Positions 9,078-15,923 of a DNA stretch of 64,000 nucleotides are shown piece after piece. Position numbers and translations under genes: made by a program. Position 1 is the first letter of the stretch. Each line of letters starts with the position of its first letter. This stretch comes from Spectribacter acetivorans (GTDB lineage: Bacteria; Pseudomonadota; Gammaproteobacteria; Nevskiales; Salinisphaeraceae). Where the stretch lies: assembly GCF_031846305.1 (NCBI RefSeq), contig NZ_JAVRHY010000002.1:186001-250000 (forward strand). Direction: 5' to 3'. The notes under the pieces are model-generated. The model worked only from the letters and a program-made list of their open reading frames with translations. It was not told where the DNA came from and did not search any database.

Positions 9078-9773
9078 GTGAATCGGGATGACGAGCATGC
9101 CGTGGTGCTGCTTTCCGGCGGCCTGGATTCCGCCACTTGTCTGGCCATGGCGCGTGCGCAGGGACTGGTCTGCCATGCCCTGACCGTCGACTACGGCCAG
9201 CGACATCAGGCGGAAATGCAGGCGGCCGCAAGACTGGCCGTCAGCCTGGGCGCGGCACAGCATCGGGTCGTCCGGGTCGATCTGGCCGGCATGGGTGGAT
9301 CCGCCCTCACCGACGCGGGCATCGACGTGCCGGAACAGCCGGGTACCGGCGTACCGGTAACCTACGTGCCGGCGCGCAACACCGTCATGTTGTCGATCGC
9401 GCTGGCCTGGGCGGAGGTGCTGGATGCCCGGCACATCTTCATCGGTGTCAACGCGGTGGACTATTCCGGCTATCCCGATTGCCGTCCGGCCTTTATCGAG
9501 CAGTTCGAGCGGCTGGCTGCGCTGGCAACCAGCGCGGCCACTGAACAGGGGCATACCGTGCGCATCCAGGCGCCGCTGATCGCCCTGACCAAGGCGGAGA
9601 TCATCCGTCAGGGAAGCGCGTTGGGGGTCGACTATGCGGCGACCGTGACCTGCTACCAGGCGGATGCCGATGGGCAGGCCTGCGGTCGTTGTGACGCCTG
9701 CCGGCTGCGTCGGCAGGGGTTTGCGGAGGCCGGCGTGAGCGATGCCACCCGCTACGCGGCGGACGCTGGCTGA
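9078..9773 (+). CDS. queC: 7-cyano-7-deazaguanine synthase QueC
   Basis: 231 residues. QueC uses ATP and ammonia to turn 7-carboxy-7-deazaguanine into preQ0. The PP-loop ATP motif SGGLDS is at residues 13-18. Four C-terminal cysteines (CYQADADGQACGRCDAC) form the structural zinc site. It starts 3 nt after queE, so the two act as a unit; queD and queF are not in the window. Confidence 0.97.
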   Translation: MNRDDEHAVVLLSGGLDSATCLAMARAQGLVCHALTVDYGQRHQAEMQAAARLAVSLGAAQHRVVRVDLAGMGGSALTDAGIDVPEQPGTGVPVTYVPARNTVMLSIALAWAEVLDARHIFIGVNAVDYSGYPDCRPAFIEQFERLAALATSAATEQGHTVRIQAPLIALTKAEIIRQGSALGVDYAATVTCYQADADGQACGRCDACRLRRQGFAEAGVSDATRYAADAG

Positions 9774-9813
9774 TTCCCCGCCACGACACCCTGGCCAAGT
9801 AAGCGTTTTCGGG

Positions 9814-9835
9814 TATCATTGCGCGCTTTCCGCGC
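9814..9835 (+). promoter_or_regulatory. tRNA-Lys promoter -10 and GC-rich discriminator
   Basis: TATCAT at 9814-9819 is a plausible -10 hexamer, followed by a GCGCGC discriminator typical of stringently controlled stable-RNA promoters. The hexamer 17 bp upstream (CTGGCC) is a poor -35 match. Placement is by inspection only. Confidence 0.45.
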
Positions 9836-9910
9836 GGGCCGTTAGCTCAATGGTAGAGCACCGGGCTTTTAACCCGTTGGTTCCGAGTTCGAGTCTCGGG
9901 CGGCCCACCA
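9836..9910 (+). tRNA. tRNA-Lys (anticodon UUU)
   Basis: A 75-nt cloverleaf with encoded CCA. The acceptor GGGCCGT pairs with GCGGCCC (a T-G closing pair). The D arm is GCTC/GAGC and the T arm is CCGAG/CTCGG. The anticodon loop CTTTTAA gives anticodon TTT. The first anticodon-stem pair is C27 opposite T43, a mismatch where E. coli tRNA-Lys has a G-U wobble. The 3' end of this gene is the seed of the tandem repeats that follow. Confidence 0.95.
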
Positions 9911-10212
9911 TTCAACGCGCCTCACGGTCAGCCATTGGCGGTTGACCGCTCCCGGTTCCGAGTTGACGGCGTGCGTTCCTGCACGCCGCCCTCCGGGTGT
10001 CGCTTCGCGACATCCCGATCCGGGTCTAACCGAATCGGTCGAGTCTCGGGCGGCCCACCATTCAACGCGCCTCACGGTCAGCCATTGGCGGTTGATCGCT
10101 CCCGGTTCCGAGTTGACGGCGTGCTTCCTGCACGCCGCCCTCCGGATGTCGCTTCGCGACATCCCGATTCGGGTCCAACCGGATCGGTCGAGTCTCGGGC
10201 GGACCACCATTT
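9891..10212 (+). repeat. Tandem 150-bp repeats beginning with the tRNA-Lys 3' end (rtT-like)
   Basis: Three copies of GAGTCTCGGGCGGCCCACCA (tRNA 3' end) begin at 9891 (inside the tRNA), 10041 and 10190; the third copy has one change (GGACC). The two full units, 9891-10040 and 10041-10189, differ at five substitutions plus one 1-nt deletion. Each unit contains three potential hairpins. In unit 1 these are 9967-9974/9981-9988, 9995-10003/10007-10015 and 10015-10023/10030-10038. The differences tend to keep pairing: a G-T pair becomes A-T in the second hairpin, and a C/A mismatch becomes T/G in the third. Each unit also repeats GGTTCCGAGTT from the tRNA T arm. No coding function is supported. 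The layout resembles the 178-bp rtT repeats after E. coli tyrT. Confidence 0.85.
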
Positions 10213-10242
10213 ACTGTGTCTTGCAATCCAGCGTCCGGCCAC

Positions 10243-11085
10243 TCAGTTGGTTGGCGTGCCCCGCTCGGGCGTTGCTGTTCGGTGTAGTTGCTCGACGCCG
10301 GCTGCCAGGGTGACGGTGGTCAGTTCGCCGAGATGCCAGTCGACGATGCGCCCGGCACGGTCCACGAACAGGGTGGTGGGAAGCATGCCGCTGCCAAGGG
10401 CCTGGCCAAGTCGGCCGCTCGCATCCAGCACTACGTTGTCCAGGTCCAGCGATTGCGCCTCCAGATACGCCTGCACCGTGGCAGCAGACTCGCGCTGGTT
10501 GGCGAACACGAAGGCGATATCGTGATGCCGATTCGCGGCCGCCTCCAGTACCGGCATTTCCCGTCGGCAGGGACCGCACCAGGTGGCCCAGAGGTTGATC
10601 ACCCGTGGTCCCGGCGTGATATCGGTCAGCACCACAGTACTGCCGTTCAACTGTTGCATTTCGACGGGCGGCAACATGGCGGCCCGGGGTGTCAGCCAGG
10701 CGGTCAACCCGGTACCGCCCAGCCAGATCAGTCCACCGGCCAGTAACGCCGAGGCCAGCGCCCGCCGGTTTCCCGGCTCGCGGATCAGATAAACCGCCAC
10801 CAGGGCGATCACGACCGTTGCCGCGCCCGGCCACCAGAAGCCGCCGTCCCAGATGTAGAGGATTTCCAGGGGACGGGATGCGTACAGCGACCAGTGTCGG
10901 GCGACGAACCCCACCCGCGCGCCGATCACGCCGGCGATCAGGAGCAGCCAGAGGCGATCGTTGGCAGAAGGGGATTGCCGGCTCGAGGAAAGCAGGCGCC
11001 CGACGACAAGCGCGCCAGCAAAGCCCAGCATCAGCAACAGGCGATCGAGCGGAATGGACAGCGGCCCCAGAGCGATGGTCTGCAT
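10243..11085 (-). CDS. TlpA-family thioredoxin-like protein with N-terminal membrane domain
   Basis: 280 residues. About four hydrophobic segments occupy residues 1-130 (LLLMLGFAGALVVGRL, LWLLLIAGVIGARVGF, TVVIALVAVYLI and LASALLAGGLIWLGG). They resemble a shortened prolipoprotein diacylglyceryl transferase-like scaffold. A periplasmic TlpA/ResA thioredoxin domain follows, with active site W-C170-G-P-C173 and the cis-proline region MLPTTLFVDRAG. It probably reduces periplasmic disulfides or haem-binding thiols; the partner is unknown. It is transcribed toward the tRNA repeats and diverges from the thioesterase gene. Confidence 0.8.
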   Translation of the reverse strand: MQTIALGPLSIPLDRLLLMLGFAGALVVGRLLSSSRQSPSANDRLWLLLIAGVIGARVGFVARHWSLYASRPLEILYIWDGGFWWPGAATVVIALVAVYLIREPGNRRALASALLAGGLIWLGGTGLTAWLTPRAAMLPPVEMQQLNGSTVVLTDITPGPRVINLWATWCGPCRREMPVLEAAANRHHDIAFVFANQRESAATVQAYLEAQSLDLDNVVLDASGRLGQALGSGMLPTTLFVDRAGRIVDWHLGELTTVTLAAGVEQLHRTATPERGTPTN

Positions 11086-11257
11086 GCGTGTTCAGGCTGG
11101 CGGGAAGACGCGCGCGATCATGACCGATTGCGGGCTGACCCGCCAGAGTCCCGGGGTGGGGTGCTGAAGCAATCCGTCGTGCCCGGTAAACTCTCGCGCT
11201 CTGCGGCGCCGGCGATCAGCCGTCGGCCCGGTTGCCTGCCGCCAACAAGGAGACACG

Positions 11258-11698
11258 ATGGCCATCTGGCACGGTTCCCCCGACCTCGACCTGCTCAACG
11301 GCTATGCCAGCCGCGACATGACCGGCCGCATGGGCATGGTCTATACCGAAATCGGCGACGATTACCTGCGGGCCCGGATCCCGGTTACGGACGACTGGCG
11401 CCAAGCCTACGGACTGTGGCATGGCGGCGCCTCCTGCGTGGTGTCCGAATCCATGGGCAGCGTGGGCACGTCGCTGTGTCTGGACAGCGAGCGCGAGTAC
11501 TGCGTGGGTGTCGAAATCAATGCCAGTCACATGCGCTCCGCCACCCGCGGCCACGTCACCGCGGAGGCCAGGCCGATCAAGCTCGGACGGAATCTGCACG
11601 TCTGGGAGACGCGGCTCTGGAATGATCAGGACAAGCTGATGTGCGTTTCCCGCCTGACCACTTCGATCATAGCCGGCGGGCTGCCGGTCACCGGCTAG
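11258..11698 (+). CDS. MenI/YdiI-type hot-dog acyl-CoA thioesterase
   Basis: 146 residues, PaaI/YdiI hot-dog family. The motif GLWHGGASCVVSESMGS matches MenI/YdiI, in which the glutamate of the A(E)SxGS segment is the catalytic base. The C-terminal strand MCVSRLTTSII is also typical. The family hydrolyses aromatic acyl-CoAs such as 1,4-dihydroxy-2-naphthoyl-CoA and benzoyl-CoA-like substrates. A clear AAGGAG lies 7 nt before the ATG. It stands alone, convergent with the AstE/AspA-family gene, so its physiological substrate is not indicated by context. Confidence 0.8.
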   Translation: MAIWHGSPDLDLLNGYASRDMTGRMGMVYTEIGDDYLRARIPVTDDWRQAYGLWHGGASCVVSESMGSVGTSLCLDSEREYCVGVEINASHMRSATRGHVTAEARPIKLGRNLHVWETRLWNDQDKLMCVSRLTTSIIAGGLPVTG

Positions 11699-11704
11699 CA
11701 GACT

Positions 11705-13069
11705 TCAGTCGGGCCGTTCATCGGTTTCCGGCAGCGGTTCGGGCGGTGGTTCCGGGGCTTCCACGGGCGGCGGCGAGGGGGCTTCCTCGACATCCGCGTC
11801 CGGCGCCTCGTTCTCGGGTGTCAGTTCGTCGGCGGTCGCGGCTTCCTCGGCCACCTCATCTCGGCTCTTTTCGATGCCGATGTGATACGCGGCAAAGCCC
11901 GGAATGACCACCTGATTGAGTGCCATGCCTAGTACCTGGCCGCGGACGGTGGAAATGACCTCGATGCGGGTATTCGTGATCGGGTCGGTGACGGTGCCGA
12001 GGACATCCCCCTTCTTGACCCGATCGCCGAGGCCCACGCGGCTGAACAGAATCCCGCCGGAGTCGGCCCGGACCCAGTCGGACTCGTAGTACACCGGCTG
12101 TGGTTCCCCCCACAGGCTGATGCGGCTGAGCATCTTCATGTGATTAAGCAACGACCGGATGCCCTTGACCCCCTGGGCCACTTCCTCGGGCTGGAAGCGC
12201 ATCGGTTCACCGGCCTCCAGCGTGACGGCCGGAATTCCCGCCTGCGTGGCCGCGCCGCGTAGCGTGCCGGGCGGGCCCTCGCTTTGCAGCACGGCGATCG
12301 CACCGAATCCCTGGGTGAGATCAAGCACGGCCGGATGGTCGAGATCAGCTCGCAGCTGCGGCAGGTTCGTGCGGTGGAAAGAGCCCGTGTGGACATCCAC
12401 CAGTGCGTCGCAATGGCGGATGATGCCTTCGAAGAACGCATGGGCGATGCGCGACGCCGAGCTGCCGTGGGCATTGCCGGGAAAATAGCGGTTCAGGTCT
12501 CGTCGGTCCGGCAGGTAGCGAGAACTACGGCGAAAGCCGAACAGGTTGACGATGGGGACGCCGACCACGGTGCCAGCCAGCTCGTCGGCCTCCAGCCCGT
12601 AGAGAACCCGGCGGACCATCTCGATACCGTTGAGCTCGTCGCCATGGACTGCCGCGGTCAGGCAAAGGACCGGGCCGGGGCGCGTGCCATGGGCCACAAG
12701 TACCGGCGTGGGTACCGAGATTCCCAGGAATGATTCGCTGGCCACCCAGGACAGGCGACGCGTCGTACCCGGCATCACGTCCGTATCCAGAAAACGGAAC
12801 GGACCCATCTCGTTAACCGAAGCGGTTTCCTGCTCGACCGGAGGAGACGCGGCGGGGCCGGCCTCGGCATCGGCCTCGGCGGCGACCGGCGGCGCCGCCG
12901 GGTCGGCTGTTTCCGGCGGGGCCGCACTATCACTGGTCTCGTCCGCCGCTGGTGCGGCGGCGGGAGGCGGGGTGATGATCAGATCATCCTCGATCTCATT
13001 GGCCCAGCCCGGCACGGTCAGCATGATCAGAGAGCAAGCTAGGCCACGCAACCATGGTCGAGCCTTCAT
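11705..13069 (-). CDS. Exported succinylglutamate desuccinylase/aspartoacylase-family protein
   Basis: About 454 residues when started at the ATG at 13069, which gives a classical signal peptide (MKARPWLRGLACSLIML, cleavage near GWANE). The frame opens 60 nt further upstream, but that start would bury the signal. After a Pro/Ala/Glu-rich linker comes the zinc carboxypeptidase-like domain with AAVHGDELNGIEMV (HxxE zinc ligands) and VDVHTGSFHRTN (third His). The C-terminal barrel is biotinyl/lipoyl-like (DSGGILFSRVGLGDRVKKGDVLG). An acidic Pro-rich tail ends the protein. The family deacylates small acyl-amino acids, but this secreted version has no assigned substrate. Confidence 0.75.
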   Translation of the reverse strand: MKARPWLRGLACSLIMLTVPGWANEIEDDLIITPPPAAAPAADETSDSAAPPETADPAAPPVAAEADAEAGPAASPPVEQETASVNEMGPFRFLDTDVMPGTTRRLSWVASESFLGISVPTPVLVAHGTRPGPVLCLTAAVHGDELNGIEMVRRVLYGLEADELAGTVVGVPIVNLFGFRRSSRYLPDRRDLNRYFPGNAHGSSASRIAHAFFEGIIRHCDALVDVHTGSFHRTNLPQLRADLDHPAVLDLTQGFGAIAVLQSEGPPGTLRGAATQAGIPAVTLEAGEPMRFQPEEVAQGVKGIRSLLNHMKMLSRISLWGEPQPVYYESDWVRADSGGILFSRVGLGDRVKKGDVLGTVTDPITNTRIEVISTVRGQVLGMALNQVVIPGFAAYHIGIEKSRDEVAEEAATADELTPENEAPDADVEEAPSPPPVEAPEPPPEPLPETDERPD

Positions 13070-13146
13070 GACCCGATCCGAGGGCCGGGGACGGGGCGAG
13101 TAACCCCCACAGCAGGCACCTGAGTTCACCGGATCTCCATCTTGGG

Positions 13147-13233
13147 TGGTGCCGCCGGAGGGACTTGAACCCCCACAGCCTAACGGCCACCAGGACCTAA
13201 ACCTGGCGTGTCTACCAATTCCACCACGGCGGC
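13147..13233 (-). tRNA. tRNA-Leu (anticodon UAG)
   Basis: On the minus strand an 87-nt cloverleaf starts GCCGCCGTGG and ends CGGCGGCACCA with encoded CCA. The anticodon stem is CCAGG/CCTGG around TTTAGGT, giving anticodon TAG. The long variable arm (GGCCGTTAGGCTG region) is typical of tRNA-Leu. A TAAACT hexamer 9 nt upstream (13243-13248, minus strand) may be its -10. Confidence 0.95.
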
Positions 13234-13545
13234 TTGGCGCCTAGTTTACCGCTTTGTCTGCCGCGCATTCGAGCGGGTTGCCGTGGCGGCCCCCGCATGA
13301 ACGCGTCTCGAGTTGCATCGACTCTGGCGTTTGCGTAATGTCGGAAATGCACCATAGTGCACTGTACAAATGTGCCAAGCGGCAGCATAACGCTTAGCGC
13401 ACAAAATAGCAGATCAAAACAGCAATATAATGCATGTTCGGGATCCGCGGACCCTGGTCAGGATCGTAGGCGAACAGCAGGACACGGGGCAGTAGACCCC
13501 ACGGGCAGATGCGGCGCGGTGCGCGCCGGGCGAGAGGAGCACAGC
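13234..13545 (+). promoter_or_regulatory. Regulatory region of the apc-like operon with two TGCA-N6-TGCA-type sites
   Basis: This 312-bp gap is AT-rich near its middle. Site A (13348-13361) reads TGCA-ccatag-TGCA and overlaps a candidate -10, CATAGT (13353-13358), which sits 16 bp after TTGCGT (13331-13336). Site D (13421-13434) reads AGCA-atataa-TGCA and overlaps a perfect TATAAT (13426-13431) that lacks a good -35. BzdR/BoxR-type regulators are described as recognising TGCA repeats, and a BoxR-like gene lies 16 kb downstream. The gap also holds the 5' side of divergent tRNA-Leu. Confidence 0.65.
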
Positions 13546-15531
13546 ATGTATACCGTCGATATCGATACCGGCGGAACGATGACCGATGCACTGGTCAGCG
13601 ACGGTGATCGCCGTCACTCGTTCAAGACCGATACCACGCCCCACGATTTCACGGTCTCGTTCCGTCACTGCCTGGAAGCGGCGAGCCAGGCGCTCGGGTT
13701 CGATTCGACCTCGGCATTCCTGCGTGAGGTCTCGATCATCCGCTGGTCTTCCACCATTACCACCAATGTCCTGGGTGAGCGCCGTGGCGCACGCGTGGGC
13801 ATCCTGGTATCAGCCGGGCACGAGACCGATCTTTACGGTGACGGCGATTCCTCGGTGGTCGATGACCTGATTGCCGCCAATCACATCATCGGCATGTCCG
13901 CCGACCCGGATCGCCAGGAAATCCTGGATAGCGTCAAGAAACTGCTGGAAAGCAGCGTTCGCCGCGTATGCGTGTCCCGGGCCGGCTCGTTCCCGGACAA
14001 CACCGTGGAGAAACACATCAAGGCGGTGATCGAGGAACAGTACCCCGATCATTTTCTGGGATCGGTGCCGGTGCTGCTGGGCAGCGAGATGGCCCAGATC
14101 GGCCACGACCAGACCCGGGCCCATTACTCGCTGATGAATGCCTATACCCACTCCCAACTGGCCCAGGCGTTGTTCAAGGCCGAAGACATCCTGCGCGACG
14201 ACTACAACTGGGAGCGCCCGCTGTTCATCGGCCACACCAGCGGCGGGGTGGCCAAGGTGGGCAAGACCAAGTCGGTGGACACGATAGAGTCCGGGCCGGT
14301 GTTCGGCACCTTCGGCGGGGCCTACATTGCGCGCGAGTACGGCATCGACAACGCGGTCTGTTTCGACGTCGGCGGCACCACCTCCAAGGTCTCGATCATC
14401 CGCAACGGCGAACCGGTGTTCCAGCGCGGCGGCCAGCTCATGGGCATTCCGGTGCAGACCTCGTTCGCCATGCTGCGGTCGCTGGCGATCGGCGGCGGCT
14501 CGATTGCCCGCGTGACCGACGGTGCCGTTCGACTGGGGCCGGAAAGCATGGGCGCCGCACCCGGGCCGGCCTGTTATGACCTGGGCGGCGATCGCGCCAC
14601 CCTGACCGACGCGATCCTGGTGCTTGGCTATCTCGATCCCGCGGGCTTTCTCGGCGGGCGCCGGGAACTCTCGATCGACCGGGCCCGCGCGGCGCTGGCC
14701 GAACATGTCGGCGATCCGCTGGGCCTGTCGGTGGAAGCCGCAGCCCGTGCGGTGCGTGACCAGGCGGCCAGCGAACTCGCTACCCTGGTCCGAAACACGC
14801 TGGCCGAAGCCGGCCTGTCTGCTGCGGAAACGGCGCTGTTCCTGTTCGGCGGCAACGGGCCCACGCTGGGGGCGTTCGTTGCGGAGGCCGTGGGCATCGA
14901 GCGGGCCTACGCATTCGATCTGGGGCCGGTGTTCAGCGCCTTCGGCTCAGCGATTTCGGATGTCGTCCACGTTTACGAACGTGGAGTGGGGACGACCTTC
15001 GGCCCCGAGGCGGAGACTCGCATCCGGGCGGTGGCGGCCGATCTCTATCTGCAGGCGGGCCGCGACCTGCGCGGGGAAGGTTTCGATCCCGCCGACGCGA
15101 CCTTCACCGCGGAACTCGAATTCGGCGAGCACGAGACGGTGGCCGGGGTGGTCCGCATCGAGACCGGGCCGGATGCCGATGACGCCTGGTCCGAGGCTGC
15201 GAAAAAAGCCGTCGCCGCCAGCGATATCGATATCACCCGCTGGCCGTTGCTACTTATCCGACTGTCGGCGCGGCATGCCATCGGCACCCACCGTCTGCAG
15301 CCAAGCGATCGGCAGGCTAGCGCGGGCGCCGGGGAAACCCGTGGCCTGGTATTCCGCGAGGATCAGAGTCAACCGCAGCCGGTCCACCGCTGGGAAGACC
15401 TGGGGCCGGGCAGCGAGGTGGTCGGCCCCGCGATCATCAATGGCGCCACCCTGACCTGTCCGGTGCCGCCGGGCTGGGCGCTGCGTGTTGACGAATACGG
15501 CAACGCCGCGATGGAGAACAGGCAATCATGA
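13546..15531 (+). CDS. Acetophenone carboxylase-like subunit Apc1 (HyuA-type ATPase)
   Basis: 661 residues. The ATG at 13546 follows AGGAG by 6 nt and gives the family start MYTVDIDTGGTMTDALV; the upstream extension of the frame has no homology. HydA_N and hydantoinase A ASKHA-fold domains are present, with phosphate-binding motifs DTGGTMTD (residues 7-14) and FDVGGTTSKVS, and the C-terminal LFLFGGNGPTLGAF. HyuA-type subunits activate the ketone enol and/or bicarbonate with ATP. This is the first gene of a tight five-gene set (HyuA, small Cys4, HyuA, HyuB, fifth subunit), the composition of acetophenone carboxylase (Apc1-5). Acetone carboxylase has only one HyuA-like subunit. Substrate identity is inferred. 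Confidence 0.8.
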   Translation: MYTVDIDTGGTMTDALVSDGDRRHSFKTDTTPHDFTVSFRHCLEAASQALGFDSTSAFLREVSIIRWSSTITTNVLGERRGARVGILVSAGHETDLYGDGDSSVVDDLIAANHIIGMSADPDRQEILDSVKKLLESSVRRVCVSRAGSFPDNTVEKHIKAVIEEQYPDHFLGSVPVLLGSEMAQIGHDQTRAHYSLMNAYTHSQLAQALFKAEDILRDDYNWERPLFIGHTSGGVAKVGKTKSVDTIESGPVFGTFGGAYIAREYGIDNAVCFDVGGTTSKVSIIRNGEPVFQRGGQLMGIPVQTSFAMLRSLAIGGGSIARVTDGAVRLGPESMGAAPGPACYDLGGDRATLTDAILVLGYLDPAGFLGGRRELSIDRARAALAEHVGDPLGLSVEAAARAVRDQAASELATLVRNTLAEAGLSAAETALFLFGGNGPTLGAFVAEAVGIERAYAFDLGPVFSAFGSAISDVVHVYERGVGTTFGPEAETRIRAVAADLYLQAGRDLRGEGFDPADATFTAELEFGEHETVAGVVRIETGPDADDAWSEAAKKAVAASDIDITRWPLLLIRLSARHAIGTHRLQPSDRQASAGAGETRGLVFREDQSQPQPVHRWEDLGPGSEVVGPAIINGATLTCPVPPGWALRVDEYGNAAMENRQS

Positions 15532-15923
15532 GCTACGACCGGCTGCGCTTCACGGAATACCTGGATCTGGATCTCAACAGCGAGACCTGGATCTGCCACG
15601 ACTGTGGGCACGAGTTGATCTCGGCGAGGGAGAACTACAAGAAAGGCTGTCTGGTCGCCGACCGCGAGCCGGCCGAGGTCCATCCCCCGGTAATGGCCGG
15701 GGACTACGGCTTCGTGCCCGACGCCGACTGGGTGCATGTGCTGGAGTTCTACTGTCCCGGCTGCTCGCGTCAGATCGAGGTCGAGTATCTGCCGCCGGGG
15801 CATCCGGTCACCCACGACATCGAAGTCGACCTGGATGCGCTGAAAGCGCGTCTGGACAACAAGGAAATAGAAATCCGCGACGGCAAAATCTGCCGACCGG
15901 GCGGCGACGGGGAGGACGCGTAA
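15528..15923 (+). CDS. Acetophenone/acetone carboxylase gamma-like small subunit (Apc2-like)
   Basis: 131 residues, with the start overlapping the upstream stop (ATGA). Two Cys pairs, ICHDCGHEL (near residues 24-31) and YCPGCSRQIE (near 75-83), form the four-cysteine zinc site expected of the small gamma subunit of acetone and acetophenone carboxylases. The sequence YLPPGHPVTHDIEVDLDAL follows. The small subunit is a structural part of the core complex and is not found with 5-oxoprolinases or hydantoinases, which supports a ketone carboxylase. Confidence 0.8.
   Translation: MSYDRLRFTEYLDLDLNSETWICHDCGHELISARENYKKGCLVADREPAEVHPPVMAGDYGFVPDADWVHVLEFYCPGCSRQIEVEYLPPGHPVTHDIEVDLDALKARLDNKEIEIRDGKICRPGGDGEDA

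Noticed and set aside
9869..10210. 113-codon minus-strand frame and plus-strand frames across the tRNA-Lys repeats
   Set aside because: The peptide simply repeats with the 150-bp DNA unit and includes antisense tRNA sequence; better explained as noncoding repeats.
9891..10212. CRISPR array after tRNA-Lys
   Set aside because: The whole 150-bp unit repeats without unique spacers, copies are only 2.1, and there are no cas genes.
13357..13545. N-terminal extension of the first HyuA-type protein
   Set aside because: The extension reads through operator and leader sequence and lacks homology, while ATG 13546 has AGGAG and the conserved family start.
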